Assembly (NCBI GenBank): GCA_001970855.1
Contig: LSSN01006112.1
Coordinates: 1-64,000, forward strand
Origin: Smittium culicis
Taxonomy: Eukaryota > Kickxellomycota > Harpellomycetes > Harpellales > Legeriomycetaceae
Direction: 5' to 3'
Length of the DNA: 64,000 bases
The translations under genes were made by a program, and so were the position numbers. The notes under the pieces are model-generated. The model searched no databases and was not told the DNA's origin. It worked only from the letters and a program-made list of their open reading frames with translations. This document shows, piece by piece, positions 20,448 through 31,005 of the stretch. How positions within the stretch are numbered: position 1 is the first letter of the stretch; each line of letters opens with the position of its first letter.

Positions 20448-20556
20448 TTAGTAGCCAGCCGGCCTAATTTACAAACATTACAATAATACAGTTGGCTGGT
20501 TGCCCTAGCAACTTGCGTGGGGCTTCTGGCGATGCAATCCGCTGGATGCGAACTGC
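20448..20556. repeat. GC-rich repeat cluster
   Basis: It contains GCCAGCCGGCC, AGCAACTTGCGTGGGGCTTC and GATGCAATCCGCTGGATGCG, modules shared with 31.9 and 44.0 kb. It abuts the 5' end of the family B frame at 20.56 kb and may have removed that frame's start. Confidence 0.75.
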
Positions 20557-20559
20557 TAG

Positions 20560-21090
20560 AAAAAAAAAAATAATTGATCAGCAAAATTTGGATCTGAGTT
20601 AAAAAGCCAAATAAAAGATCTAAATCTCGATCTAAAAGTAATTAAAAATGTAATAGAAAAGATAGAACATATAACGGATCAAAAACAAGAGATAAATGTA
20701 ATTGAGCACATCCAAAAAGATATTTTTATGCCTACAATAGAAGTTACCAAAGGTAACGCAATATTAGAAATAACAGATAAATTAGATTCAAATAATATAA
20801 CTGATTCATTAGTTATTAATTCTATATTTGAAGGAAAATTTTTAAGTGTGCTAGATCTATTATGTATTGGATCTATTATTCTTTTAATTGTAATACTTTT
20901 TACTGTTAGTTTATTAATAATAAATTTAAAAAATTATAATATCAACGAAGAACAAAAAAATATGTCCTGAAATTTCTTATTTAAAAAATATTACTATCAT
21001 TTTTCAGTTATACAGAATATATTAATTTTAACTAGCTGTATTCTTATTTTACTTTTAAGTAATATATATTTTAAAATTTGAGGTATGTAA
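20560..21090 (+). CDS. accessory membrane protein, family B C-terminal half (plus-strand copy)
   Basis: An unrecognised protein. The frame is open from just after the GC cluster. The first ATG is at 20728 (120 aa), but upstream codons read sensibly (SAKFGSELKSQIKDLNLDLK). Two TGA codons are read as Trp near the C-terminus. Features are an N-terminal charged, strand-like region, NSIFEGKFLSVLDLLCIG running into a hydrophobic helix, a basic loop (LKNYNINEEQKNMSW), and a second helix ending SNIYFKIWGM. The last third aligns with the frame at 12.3-12.8 kb. A palindrome GTTACCAAAGGTAAC is embedded at about 20745. It lacks an obvious start, so it may be truncated by the repeat next to it. Confidence 0.55.
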
Positions 21091-21658
21091 AAAAATTATT
21101 AAAGATATTGAATAGTTTATAAAAATATTATTTTAATTTTTCACTTTTATTAATTTACAGTCAGTAGCTTAAATTTTTATCCAATGACTTTAATTCCCTC
21201 CAGCTTAAATTTTTATCCAATAACTTTGGCTATACATAAGTCCTAATAAAGCACACTACGTATGGCTCAGCTAATATATGGGATCTAATAGTTTGCAGGC
21301 TTAGTAACTATCCAGCACACAAGTATAAAAAATAAATATAGTAAAACGGGAGGCAGACTAAGGGATTATAAAATTATGGTGGATTTTATATAAAAATTAA
21401 ATGGTAGTATATGTATATTATCATAAAGACTTAATATAGGTTCGTTATAATTTAAATAATAAGTAAAGTAAATAAAAGGAACAAAAACATAAATAATTGA
21501 TATTACAACTATAAGGGGATCTTTAAACTGAAAACGGGATCACTAAATAACTACAAGCAGTTAATTAAATCATAAAGTTACGAAGTTACGGGATATAATA
21601 ATTTATTTGAATAATTTAATCAAAGATTTGACAATTTGTAAAATACTAAAGTTAAAAA

Positions 21659-21748
21659 TAGATTTCAATATGAATATATTGAAATGGCTAGATTACCAAT
21701 AAATTTTAATATAAATATATTGAAATGGCTAGATTGGTAATGGCTAGA
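21659..21748. repeat. tandem and nested mini-hairpin elements
   Basis: The first unit is AGATTTCAATA...TATTGAAATGGCTAGA. The next has outer arms TACCAAT and ATTGGTA, followed by ATGGCTAGA, and contains within its loop a further TTTTAATATA...TATTGAAATGGCTAG unit. Flanks (AGATT and AATGGCTAGA) are constant while stems differ. Confidence 0.7.
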
Positions 21749-22329
21749 TTCGATGTAAGCAGTATAAAAAAGAAAAAAATAAAAAAACACGTCATAAAAA
21801 TAAATAGCATAAGCAAAATAATAAACAGTATTTTTCAACTTAAAAAAGCATGTACCAATAGGACATAATACATAAACGGGCCACTTATGTGGGGTTAGTT
21901 AAGATTATTAGGAGCTTGAATAGTGATAAATCTAAATATTTTTCACTAGATAATAAGCTAATTCTAGGATATAAAATATATGGAGATTATATAACTGGCT
22001 TATTTATTATAATAACTTATAATCAATTACCTAACGATTAATATCATATAATATCTAAATAATTGAGTTACTAAGTTACTGGTTATAATTTAATTATCAT
22101 AAACAATAAAATTTATTTAATAAAACATATAATCTTTTATTAATCTCATATATATTAAATTATATTTATTATATTTGATTAAATTATTCAAATAAATTTT
22201 TATATCCCTATTTTTTATTTCTTTTATTTCCTTATTATTTAAGTTATAACTAACCTATATAAAATTATAAAGTAACTACCATGTATCCTCTTCCTTTAAC
22301 TCAAAAAGTTATTATCGCTAAAAATAATT

Positions 22330-22397
22330 GTACCCCGCTAATATAGCGGGGGAGATATATACATAGATCAGATTGTACCCCGCTAATTTAGCGGGGG
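22330..22397. repeat. paired CCCCGCTAAT...AGCGGGG hairpins
   Basis: Two copies of TACCCCGCTAA-TATAGCGGGGGAGATATA, or its TTTA variant, lie 45 bp apart, each a perfect GC-capped hairpin. Further copies are at 23591-23616 and, inverted, at 60210-60230; shorter CCGCTATATTAGCGG forms occur near 20001 and 25658. Confidence 0.7.
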
Positions 22398-24199
22398 ATA
22401 TAAGTTAAATAATACTGAGTATTATATTATTATAGTAGTATATTATCTTACTGGGTATATGATTATAAAATATTATAATTTAAATTATAAAATTAATTAT
22501 CATATTAATTGCTTTGTTAATTATAAGAAAATAATATATAATATTACTGTATAATAATTTATATATTATTGTATTGATACTTTAACGATAAATTATTATT
22601 AATTAAATATAGACATACGAAGTATCCTATTGGAATAGATGAATATATGTAATATCTGAATTGATATATAAAAATATATATCAATGGGTTACGTAGTAAC
22701 GGATGATAATTTATACTATCCCAATTGTTAGATTCAAATATTTGATATTTGAATGGGTAGAGGAAAAGGAGGTAGTATAATAAAATAAACTATTATTACC
22801 TTTTATTTAAATTTACCCTTATATATAATTGATATTCTTATTTAAGCTTAATAATAACAATAATCTGATATAATGATATCCTAATTTTAAGACTTTATTA
22901 TAATAAAATAAACCTTTAAAATTATCCATTAAGTTAGGCAATAATATAAATACGAAAATACCTTATTTTTATTATTATTTTTTATAAAGAATATAATATT
23001 CAAATAAAATAACTTTGCTAAGATAGCTAAACCTTAATTCATTTCTCTTATTAGAATTTACTTTTTAAATATTATGTTAAAAAATCTTTATCCTTTTAAA
23101 TATTTATTAATCTTTATTAAATCTAATCCCCCACACTTTGTTTTTTTAACATAAATAAGTAATAGATTCTAATCCGAATATATAATATTCGGGTGTTAAA
23201 GATACGAAGTATCCTACTTTTATTTTACCCATATTTCGTATCGTGATTATAAAATATATTAAAAATTAGCATGTTAATTATAATAACTTAACATTATAAA
23301 AATTTTTATAATTGTTAATAGAAAACATAAGGAGCTAATCATTATGATACTAAGTATCGGAATCTATTATTATTTACCTATAAAAGAATATTATATTTAC
23401 GGTAACTATGATACCCTTTATTATTTATTAAAGCCTTGAACCCATACGTTCCAGGTATTATCCAGCCTAGCATAATTTATAATTTTACTTTATTTTTATA
23501 AATTAAAAGCTTATTATTACCTCCTTATTTTCATATTAAATATGAATAATAAAATGGTACAGAATTAGAGATATATACATAGATCTTATTGTACCCCGCT
23601 AATATAGCGGGGGAGATATATAAAAATTAGATTATGGAGATAAATATAAAAACATATTAAATATCTCTAATTAAATATTATCAGAGCCCCTGCATAATAT
23701 TTAATTCATTAAAATATAGCAATTAGGTTTCTGGGGATTGCATCCTTGGAAGCTTATAACGATGCAGATAACTGACAGTTATCGGCTGGTGGCTTCACCC
23801 CACTGCATCGCGACCAAGCTCTAGTCGATTAATGTAAATGATATTATCATTTATAAAATTTTTCAATTTAAAATTTTAAATGTTTTATTTATTTAATCCA
23901 ATGTTTGATTAGTATTAATATTTATTAAGTTAAAAAGTAACTCATTTATCTTTTATTTATACTCAATTAAATACTGTTAAAGATAAAAATACATGAAGAA
24001 TAATAATTCCTTTTTCCATATATAAATAAGCTACAAAAGACTATAATATATCACCTAATATTTAATTTTTTAATTTATAATTAACCCCATTTATGGGGGT
24101 TTACGTTATTACTATCCAACTTCGTTACTAACCAAAAAGGGAATTAAATCATAAAAGGAATTATAAATTAAATTTAAAGGGAATTAGATAGTAAATTAA

Positions 24200-24481
24200 T
24201 TAAAGGTAGATAGTAAAAATTGAATAAGTAAAAATTAAGAAACCAAAAGCATAATCATAATATTCATTATCATCAATATAATATTTAGGTAAATCATTAT
24301 TAATATCATATTAAGATACTATATCCTTTTTTTTATAATAAAATAAAACATTTTTATTATAAAAAATATCAGCATTAATTAAATTAAGAACATAATAATT
24401 CATATAAATAAAAAGGACATATATAAATAACGATAAGTGAAGAACATAATAAAATTTGAATCCTATTTTTAATTCTAACAT
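24200..24481 (-). pseudogene. small accessory membrane frame with in-frame stop
   Basis: Begins MLELKIGFKFYYVLHLSLFI and continues through one hydrophobic helix for 56 codons to a TAA. It then remains open in the same frame for 36 codons (YDINNDLPKYYIDDNEYYDY then a hydrophobic end) to the next TAA. It lies directly downstream of a copy of the atp6 leader on the same strand. The product is unrecognised; it is perhaps a broken gene. Confidence 0.4.
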
Positions 24482-24496
24482 AATTAGTTTTTACAT

Positions 24497-24645
24497 ATTT
24501 ATTTTACTTTTTTTTTATCCTTTTTCAGGTTGCTGCACTTAATACTCTATAATTGATATTAAGCTTTATTTTTAAGTTTTTAACCCAGCCAAATATTCTA
24601 TATTTTTATGGTGTTTCGGTTATGTTTTTAAATTGTAAATAACAG
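24497..24645 (-). promoter_or_regulatory. duplicated atp6 leader (second copy)
   Basis: On the minus strand this reads ACCGAAACACC, ATTTGGCTGGGTTAAAAAC, TAAGTGCAGCAACCTGAAAA and AGGATAAAAAAAAAG, in the same order as 2396-2530 in front of atp6. It is more diverged than the copy at 12.9 kb. The frame at 24.20-24.48 kb starts just after it. Confidence 0.75.
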
Positions 24646-24739
24646 GGAATTAGAAAAAAAAATATATTACCAATCGGAAGATTGGTAATGGCTAAGTAAA
24701 AATAAAAAAATATAAACTAAATATAGTTCCGCTAATATT

Positions 24740-25453
24740 CTAAAGGGAATTAAATAAATTAAATAAAGTAGTTAAATTATCCATAAATAAATCCATATCA
24801 ATATTGTCTAATAATGAGGGTTCATATATGCTAGATGCATTGAAATTTGTACTATCATTGCTACTCATATTAGAGCTAGTTAATTTATGTGCTTCAATAG
24901 TAAGAGTATTATCTTTACTTATCTTTAAATTACTAGTTACTTTGGCTGAAAATGTTTCTATAATTGATGGTCTTTTAATTAAATAATTCATTACTTCGGG
25001 ATCAGGTATTAAATCATTGGATTGATTTATTTTTATATATTTATCAATTGCAGATAAATTTTTTGTATCGTTTAAATAACTTTCTCCAACGACAACAGCA
25101 ACCCCTCCAGTTGGTATTAATAGGGATTTACCTATTTTTGATAATATTCCACTCATTGATAATAAAGATTCCTCAATTCCAATTGACTTTGTTAATATAT
25201 TATATCCTACATCAAATATTGATATAAATAATATACCTATTAATGTAGATAAAGCTTCAAAATGTATCCATAAAATAAATGCTGTAAAATAATTAAAAAC
25301 AGGAGCGGCTAAGGCGATTGCAAATAATAAAATGTGTATAATAATTAATATATTATTTTTATACAAAACAAATGGTAACATAATAAAGTATTTAATCCAA
25401 ATGAAATAGTATTTTTTTATTAAGAGAAGTAGTAATTCTAATTTTGTTTTCAT
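24740..25453 (-). CDS. accessory membrane protein, family B (237 aa) behind a captured cox3 leader
   Basis: An unrecognised 237-aa protein. It starts MKTKLELLLLLIKKYYFIWI; the first five residues and the upstream 180 bp match cox3. Hydrophobic segments lie at about residues 15-30 and 36-80 (FAIALAAPVFNYF, FEALSTLIGILF), then a Gly-rich one at about 108-122 (IPTGGVAVVVGES). The hydrophilic C-terminal half contains RPSIIETFSAKVTSNLKIS. It aligns along most of its length with the C-terminal extension of nad4 at 60.5-61.1 kb (for example FEALSTLIG / LEAFSTLVS, NRPSAMDNFSAKISG / KRPSIIETFSAKVTS). The frame is intact with no TGA codons. It was probably expressed from cox3-type signals. Function unknown; a membrane location is inferred. 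Confidence 0.75.
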   Translation of the reverse strand: MKTKLELLLLLIKKYYFIWIKYFIMLPFVLYKNNILIIIHILLFAIALAAPVFNYFTAFILWIHFEALSTLIGILFISIFDVGYNILTKSIGIEESLLSMSGILSKIGKSLLIPTGGVAVVVGESYLNDTKNLSAIDKYIKINQSNDLIPDPEVMNYLIKRPSIIETFSAKVTSNLKISKDNTLTIEAHKLTSSNMSSNDSTNFNASSIYEPSLLDNIDMDLFMDNLTTLFNLFNSL

Positions 25454-25627
25454 AATTTTTTTTTTATTTTTTTTATCCTTACATAATCACTTTAAGATCC
25501 CAGGATATTATTTATGATTTTAATTAAAAAAAATTATCATCATAATTATATAAATTTTTTAATAAATTATGTAGGATCTCTATATATTAATAATATTTTA
25601 GCTAGATAAAACATATATAACTAATAT
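25437..25627 (-). promoter_or_regulatory. duplicated cox3 leader and first codons
   Basis: Nearly identical, base for base, to the cox3 upstream region at 30815-31005. Shared landmarks are CTTACATAATCACTTTAAG, ATCCCAGGATATTATTTATG and AATATTTTAGCTAGATAAA. The copy includes the codons for MKTKL of cox3, so the accessory frame is a chimera. Confidence 0.9.
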
Positions 25628-28600
25628 ATAATAAATTATAATAAAAATAAACAGAACGCTAATATAGCGGTGCGGATACAAAACATGGGTATCCAGCCTC
25701 ATAAGATTTATTTAATTATAAAAAATATTACATTAATAATAAAATATTTTATTAATAATCATTATTGGTTTATTACTATAAATATATTTTTAATATATTG
25801 GATTAGATACTTCCTATCGCTATTTATATAATCTAATATGATAATTAAATATAATCATTAATCCTAGTTATATAATTTAAATGTCTAAAATAAAATAAAC
25901 ACTTCGTATGGATTATTTATTTTATTTGTATTATATTTTTATTATCTTAACATTATAAAATTTTATTATATATTAGGCTTCATAATATAAAATCTATTTA
26001 TTATACTATATAAAAGGTTATTTACAATTAAATATTTTTAATTTAAATAATAGTAATAATAACATTAAGCATAAAATAATTTTATAGCTATTTTTAAGTA
26101 TAATAACTAGATCTAAATTTAATCTTATTATACATTTTATAAAACTGGATATACTAATATCTTTGGCATATTTAAGATAAAATATAATATTAATGATTTT
26201 AATTAGTTTATATTTGTAATATATTTTTATTATTAACTCATTTTCTCTTCACTATGTTCACTATACCTATTACTTTTTTATAATTATATATGCTTTATAT
26301 GATATTTATCTCTTCCCATTCCGATACAAAAGTATCGGAATCTCTTTTTAATTAGTTTATAAGCTATAGGGTTATAATTTTATTAATTACGAGTCATTTA
26401 CCCATTTATATATGACTCTTACTTATAATCATAATTATATAAATAGTAAGCCATCTCCTCGTAAATATCCCTTTTTTGTATATTTTTATATCTATATCTT
26501 TATCCAGCCATATATTAATTATTTAATCCATATTTTATGCCTATTACTATTATTTACCCACACAATGTGTGGGCCATCTTAGTAAATTAAAAATAATTAA
26601 ATTTTTACCATTTATGGTGACTACAGACGTAATTACTACTATGTACTGTTTATGATCACTCCCCATATAACGTATGGGGGGGGGATTACTCGGTTTTCTT
26701 TAAATAGATCACCATAGCTAATGCCAAATTATGTTGGCTTTTGATAGTATACTCCCACATTGGCCCCTGTTGTCTATTATAATAAAAGGTTTAATTACAA
26801 CCCAAGGGATGACGACCCGCCCCTTAATTATTTTTATAATAATTCTTACCTAGTTGACTACCGCTTAAAGGGGTGGATTTTACTTATAAATCATAACCTA
26901 AGCTAGTTAATTAAACTTATAGATCATACCCTAAGCTATTTATCCCTTATTCGTTTTATTTTTATAAAGCCTTAATCCCCAATTAGAAGGCTCTTTAAAC
27001 TCCTTAATTTTTTTTTTACTTTTTATACGGTATATTATAAATGCTCACCTACTTATTTTTTTTATTTATCCCTTTTTTTGATTTTTTAATCTTTTATCTT
27101 ATAGTGACTATTTTATTTCTTTGATTCCAACCTAGTTGGTAATTGGTAGATAACCAACTTGATTATTCAAAAATTATTTATTATGATATATAATATTAAT
27201 ATGACTGTATAAATATAAAAAGTATATTTAACCATATTTTTTAATTATATCTTATAGTTAATTAAAATTGTATCTAATAATATAAAATATCTCATCTAGT
27301 AGTATATTTTAGTTAAATTGTATCTAATAATATTTATTATATGCAAATAAGTATTATATTAGTTTTATAAATATATTATATATGTTTAAGTTAGTATACT
27401 GCAGTATTACATTATAATAAGGTAAAATTATAGATACTTGGAATTAGATATTACATATGGTTAATATAGAGTACATATAACGGTAAGTATATAATAGATA
27501 ATAAGAATAAGTAGGTTAATAAAAAGCATATTTCATATGTTTTAATAATACCATGGAATATGACCTATGTATTTAAATTAGTAAGATATACATGTAATAT
27601 TTATAGATTAATTGAAAAATATGAATTTAAAATAATTGAAGGCTGTACTATTAAGACGGTCACGAAGTGAAGATAAATATAGAATACGAAGTATCTATAT
27701 GATATTTTTAATAGTAAATTTAATTAAGTTTATTATATTAATACTATAGACATATTTAGTTCATATATATTAACAGTCATGGATGACTTATAAAATGGAT
27801 AGTAAATATTTACAATAAACTTATCTATTCGCTATGCATATTAGGCACACGGAGTATCCTACTTATTCTTTTTATTCTTTATACTGAGTCGTTAATACTT
27901 TTTTTTAAGTTTCAGATGATATAATCATCTGTAAGCCACCAGCCGATAACTGATAGTTATAAGCTTCCAAGGACGCAGTCCCCAGGGAGCGAACTGCTGG
28001 TAGGGCTCTCCTACTTGCCTCGGACTTCTGTTGATGGGGTTAACAAGTTATGAAATAACTTGGATATTATGTTAATTAATATTATGTTATTAAGATTTAG
28101 TAAATGGAATATTAATATTGTAATTAAATATAATCATTAAACTTATATAGTAAATGATAATTTAATACCGATACTATCCTCTACTTAATTTACCTAATTA
28201 GTGACAGGAAATAAAATAAGTATATAATTCAGCAAAACAAGTAATGCATAATAAGCTTAAATGTAATACGTATTATTATTATTTCTAGTTATTTCTATTC
28301 GATTAATCTATTGCCCCCCCCCCTCACTTTCTCCTTTTAAAGTTCGTAAGAACCAATCACGATCAATATAATCCATAAAGATTTAGACAATATATATTTG
28401 CATACTTTTATCCGCCCGCTAAATATTTAGCGGCTAATAATATTATACATTTTATTTTTGATCTGATTACGACCCATTATATGGCTGGCTAGTCTCATAA
28501 TTTAAATATGGATATTTAATTACCATCTGAATAAGTATAATAAACAGTCCCAATGAGCCTTAAAGTAATGTAATAACCTAAACTATATAAAAGGATATCC

Positions 28601-28897
28601 TAAATATTTATAAAATTAAACCATACTTCGTATGGGTGGTAATAATGGTGTCCAAGAATATATTATTAAGTTTAATAATCAAACTAAGTTTAATAAACAT
28701 CTATTATAAGGCTATTTACTTTTATAGTTCTGCCATTATATGCCTTTATTTCATCTTGCCCCGCGGGTAGCGCCCTTCGAAATTAAGGGCTATAACCCGG
28801 GAAATAAGTTAATAATTAATATTAAAGAGGATACGAAGTATCGTAGTCCAATAATTATATGGGGCATGAAATGGTTATTTATGGTGGATAAAGGGAA
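25628..28897. other. AT-rich intergenic region
   Basis: No supported gene. Contents include a CCATTCCGATACAAAAGTATCGG mini-hairpin (split about 26322-26343), poly-G next to ATACGTTATATGGGG-type hairpins near 26664, a GC cluster at 27935-28050 and a poly-C run near 28314. Many 10-15 bp palindromes are present. Confidence 0.5.
27935..28050. repeat. GC-rich repeat cluster
   Basis: It contains AGCCACCAGCCGATAACTG, AGCTTCCAAGGACGCAGTCC, CCCAGGGAGCGAACTGCTG and TAACAAGTTATGAAATAACT. The modules match those at 23.75 and 32.4 kb. Confidence 0.7.
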
Positions 28898-30831
28898 TTA
28901 AGAAGCCCAATAATAAAATATAATAAATAATAATAACCAAACTAAATCTACAAAATGCCAATAAATAATAGCTAATTCAAAACCTAAATGATGTGTATCA
29001 GTAAAATGATTAGAAATTATTCTAAAAAGAGCTACAATTAAAAATATATTACCAACTAATACATGGAAAGCATGTAAACCAGTAGCTCCATAAAAAGTAC
29101 AACCATAAATACCATCTATAAAACTAAAAGGGGCATAATAATATTCAAAGAATTGAAAACCAGTAAATATAGAAGCATATAAAATAGTTAATAATAAACT
29201 AAATATAGTTTCTTTTTTACTAGTATTTTTAATCATAGAATAATGAGCCCAAGTAACTGTAGCCAAATTCTAAATAATAGAAAAATATTAACAAAAAATT
29301 TTTTTGATCTTATATTTTGTTTCTATTATCCATGTACTTTATAATCTATATATATAATTTTTTGTAAGTATAAAAAAAAAAATTAAAAAAAAAATACTTT
29401 TAAAAAAAATAGAATATAAGCCTTGTGTAAGAAGTTTAAGTTTCTTTAAGAATTCCGACTGTACATTAAGCAACATTTCAGTCACCTATCAGTGAACCAG
29501 TCTGTAGCGACTTATTACAAAAGCCGACGGTCTTTAAATCAAAATTATTTAGTTAACCGTTTTCACTAATATCGCCAGTTATATTTACTAAAAAGATTTA
29601 AATTAAATCTTTTTCTATTACAATAGATTTTTATTTGTTAATCTAAAAATGTTTTTTAGTAATAATTACACATTTATTTGTAATAGGACTATATAATCAA
29701 TTAGATTTAAGTTATTTTATACAACATAGAGGGATGAATATAAGGTTTTACTAATTCTACTAATTTTGGAAATTCAGATTTTGAAAAATATAATAAATAT
29801 TGATTTATACCTCCAGCTGATATAATAGATGTATTTAAACCGTAGTTCTGTAATAACGTCTCTCATAAAAATTGTATTTCCTTTTTTGTAAAACAATTAG
29901 TACATAATTTTAAACCTCTATTATTTAATTTACATCCATCATCCATTATCCAAATGGCTAAGGCCATGGGAGATAAATATTTGGAAATAAATGAAGGTAT
30001 AATTTTTATTCTTTTATTTTGATGATTAGAATAAAATGCATCATAATAATAATTAAAAGAACTATATGTAAAAGTTCTTAATCGATAATAATATCTTATA
30101 TTATTATTAGATGATAATCTTGTTGATATTTTTGGTATATCAATTTTACAATAACCATATTCAAATAAAGTTTTATGTAACCATAATAAATATTCTCCAT
30201 GACTATTTTCTTGATAAAAACAAAATCTTGAACCATTACCATCTTTTTCCATTGAACCATCTCCTAACATTGATCCTATTAATAAACATAAAACATTATG
30301 ATTATGAGGACCTATTCATTTTGTTGATAAAACATTTGATTTACTAAAAGGTAATAAACTTACAAATAATAACGTATCTAATTGATTACATTTAGGGCTA
30401 ACACCCGATGATAATAATAAAAAAGTATTTAATAATGGAATACCAAATGGATTTACTGCTTCTATTCCAATTGGTGGCCATAATCCTCCTAATTCAATAT
30501 CTGGTACTAAAGCAGCATTTAATTGAGCCCAAAATATTGTTAAAAATAAGAAAACTTCAGTTGAAATAAATAATAAAAATCCAATTCGAATACCTGACAT
30601 AACTCTAGTAGTATGATGTCCTTGATAAGTACTTTCAATTATAACATCTTTCCACCAAAGGATCATACATGAAATTAATGCTATAAAACCCACTATTAAT
30701 ATTGTGGCATTAAATCCTTGTAATACTAATACTATATTACTAGTAACTATAAATAAAGAAAGAGATGTAAAAAGTGGCCAAGGACTATTATCAACTATAT
30801 GATTAGGAAATATTTGTAATTTTGTTTTCAT
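28898..30831 (-). CDS. cox3: cytochrome c oxidase subunit III (2 exons)
   Basis: Structural subunit III of complex IV, 264 aa. Exons on the minus strand: 30831-30403 and 29263-28898. Exon 1 runs from MKTKLQIFPNHIVDNSPWPL through WWKDVIIESTYQGHHT and FLFISTEVFLFLTIFWAQ to LLLSSG. Exon 2 resumes ATVTWAHYSMIKN and includes GIYGCTFYGATGLHAFHVLVG, DTHHLGFE and WHFVDLVWL. Exon 1 ends GGT and the intron ends TTTG. Its leader and first five codons were duplicated to make the chimeric frame at 24.7 kb. Confidence 0.96.
29707..30402 (-). CDS. LAGLIDADG homing endonuclease, cox3 intron 1
   Basis: In group I intron 29264-30402, continuous with cox3 exon 1. Two internal TGA codons are read as Trp, so the intact frame extends beyond the standard-code piece on both sides. 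Motifs are LLIGSMLGDGSMEKDGNGSR and [20 protein letters not shown], with a C-terminal LVELVKPYIHPSMLYKIT. It is a type 2 single-domain enzyme, similar to that in cob intron 2 (both have GSRFCF-Q-E and DDGC). The intron core lies at 29455-29700. Confidence 0.87.
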
Positions 30832-31005
30832 AATTTTTTTTTTATTTTTTTATCCTTACATAATCACTTTAAGATCCCAGGATATTATTTATGATTTTAA
30901 TTTAAAAAAATTATCATCATAATTATATCAATTTTTTAATAAATTATGTAGGATCTCTATATATTAATAATATTTTAGCTAGATAAACTATATATAACTA
31001 GCATA
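30832..31005 (-). promoter_or_regulatory. cox3 5' leader
   Basis: The leader directly upstream of the cox3 ATG. Its extent is set by the boundary of near-identity with the copy at 25.45-25.63 kb. No promoter consensus is assigned. Confidence 0.55.

Larger units (their letters stand above)
21091..24199. other. AT-rich intergenic region with hairpin elements and a GC cluster
   Basis: No convincing gene. It holds mini-hairpin elements at 21659-21748, CCCCGCTAATATAGCGGGG-type hairpins near 22332, 22377 and 23593, many GTTACGTAGTAAC and ATACGAAGTAT palindromes, and a GC cluster at 23730-23830 (GGGGATTGCATCCTTGGAAGC, GGCTTCACCCCACTGCATCG). Confidence 0.55.
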
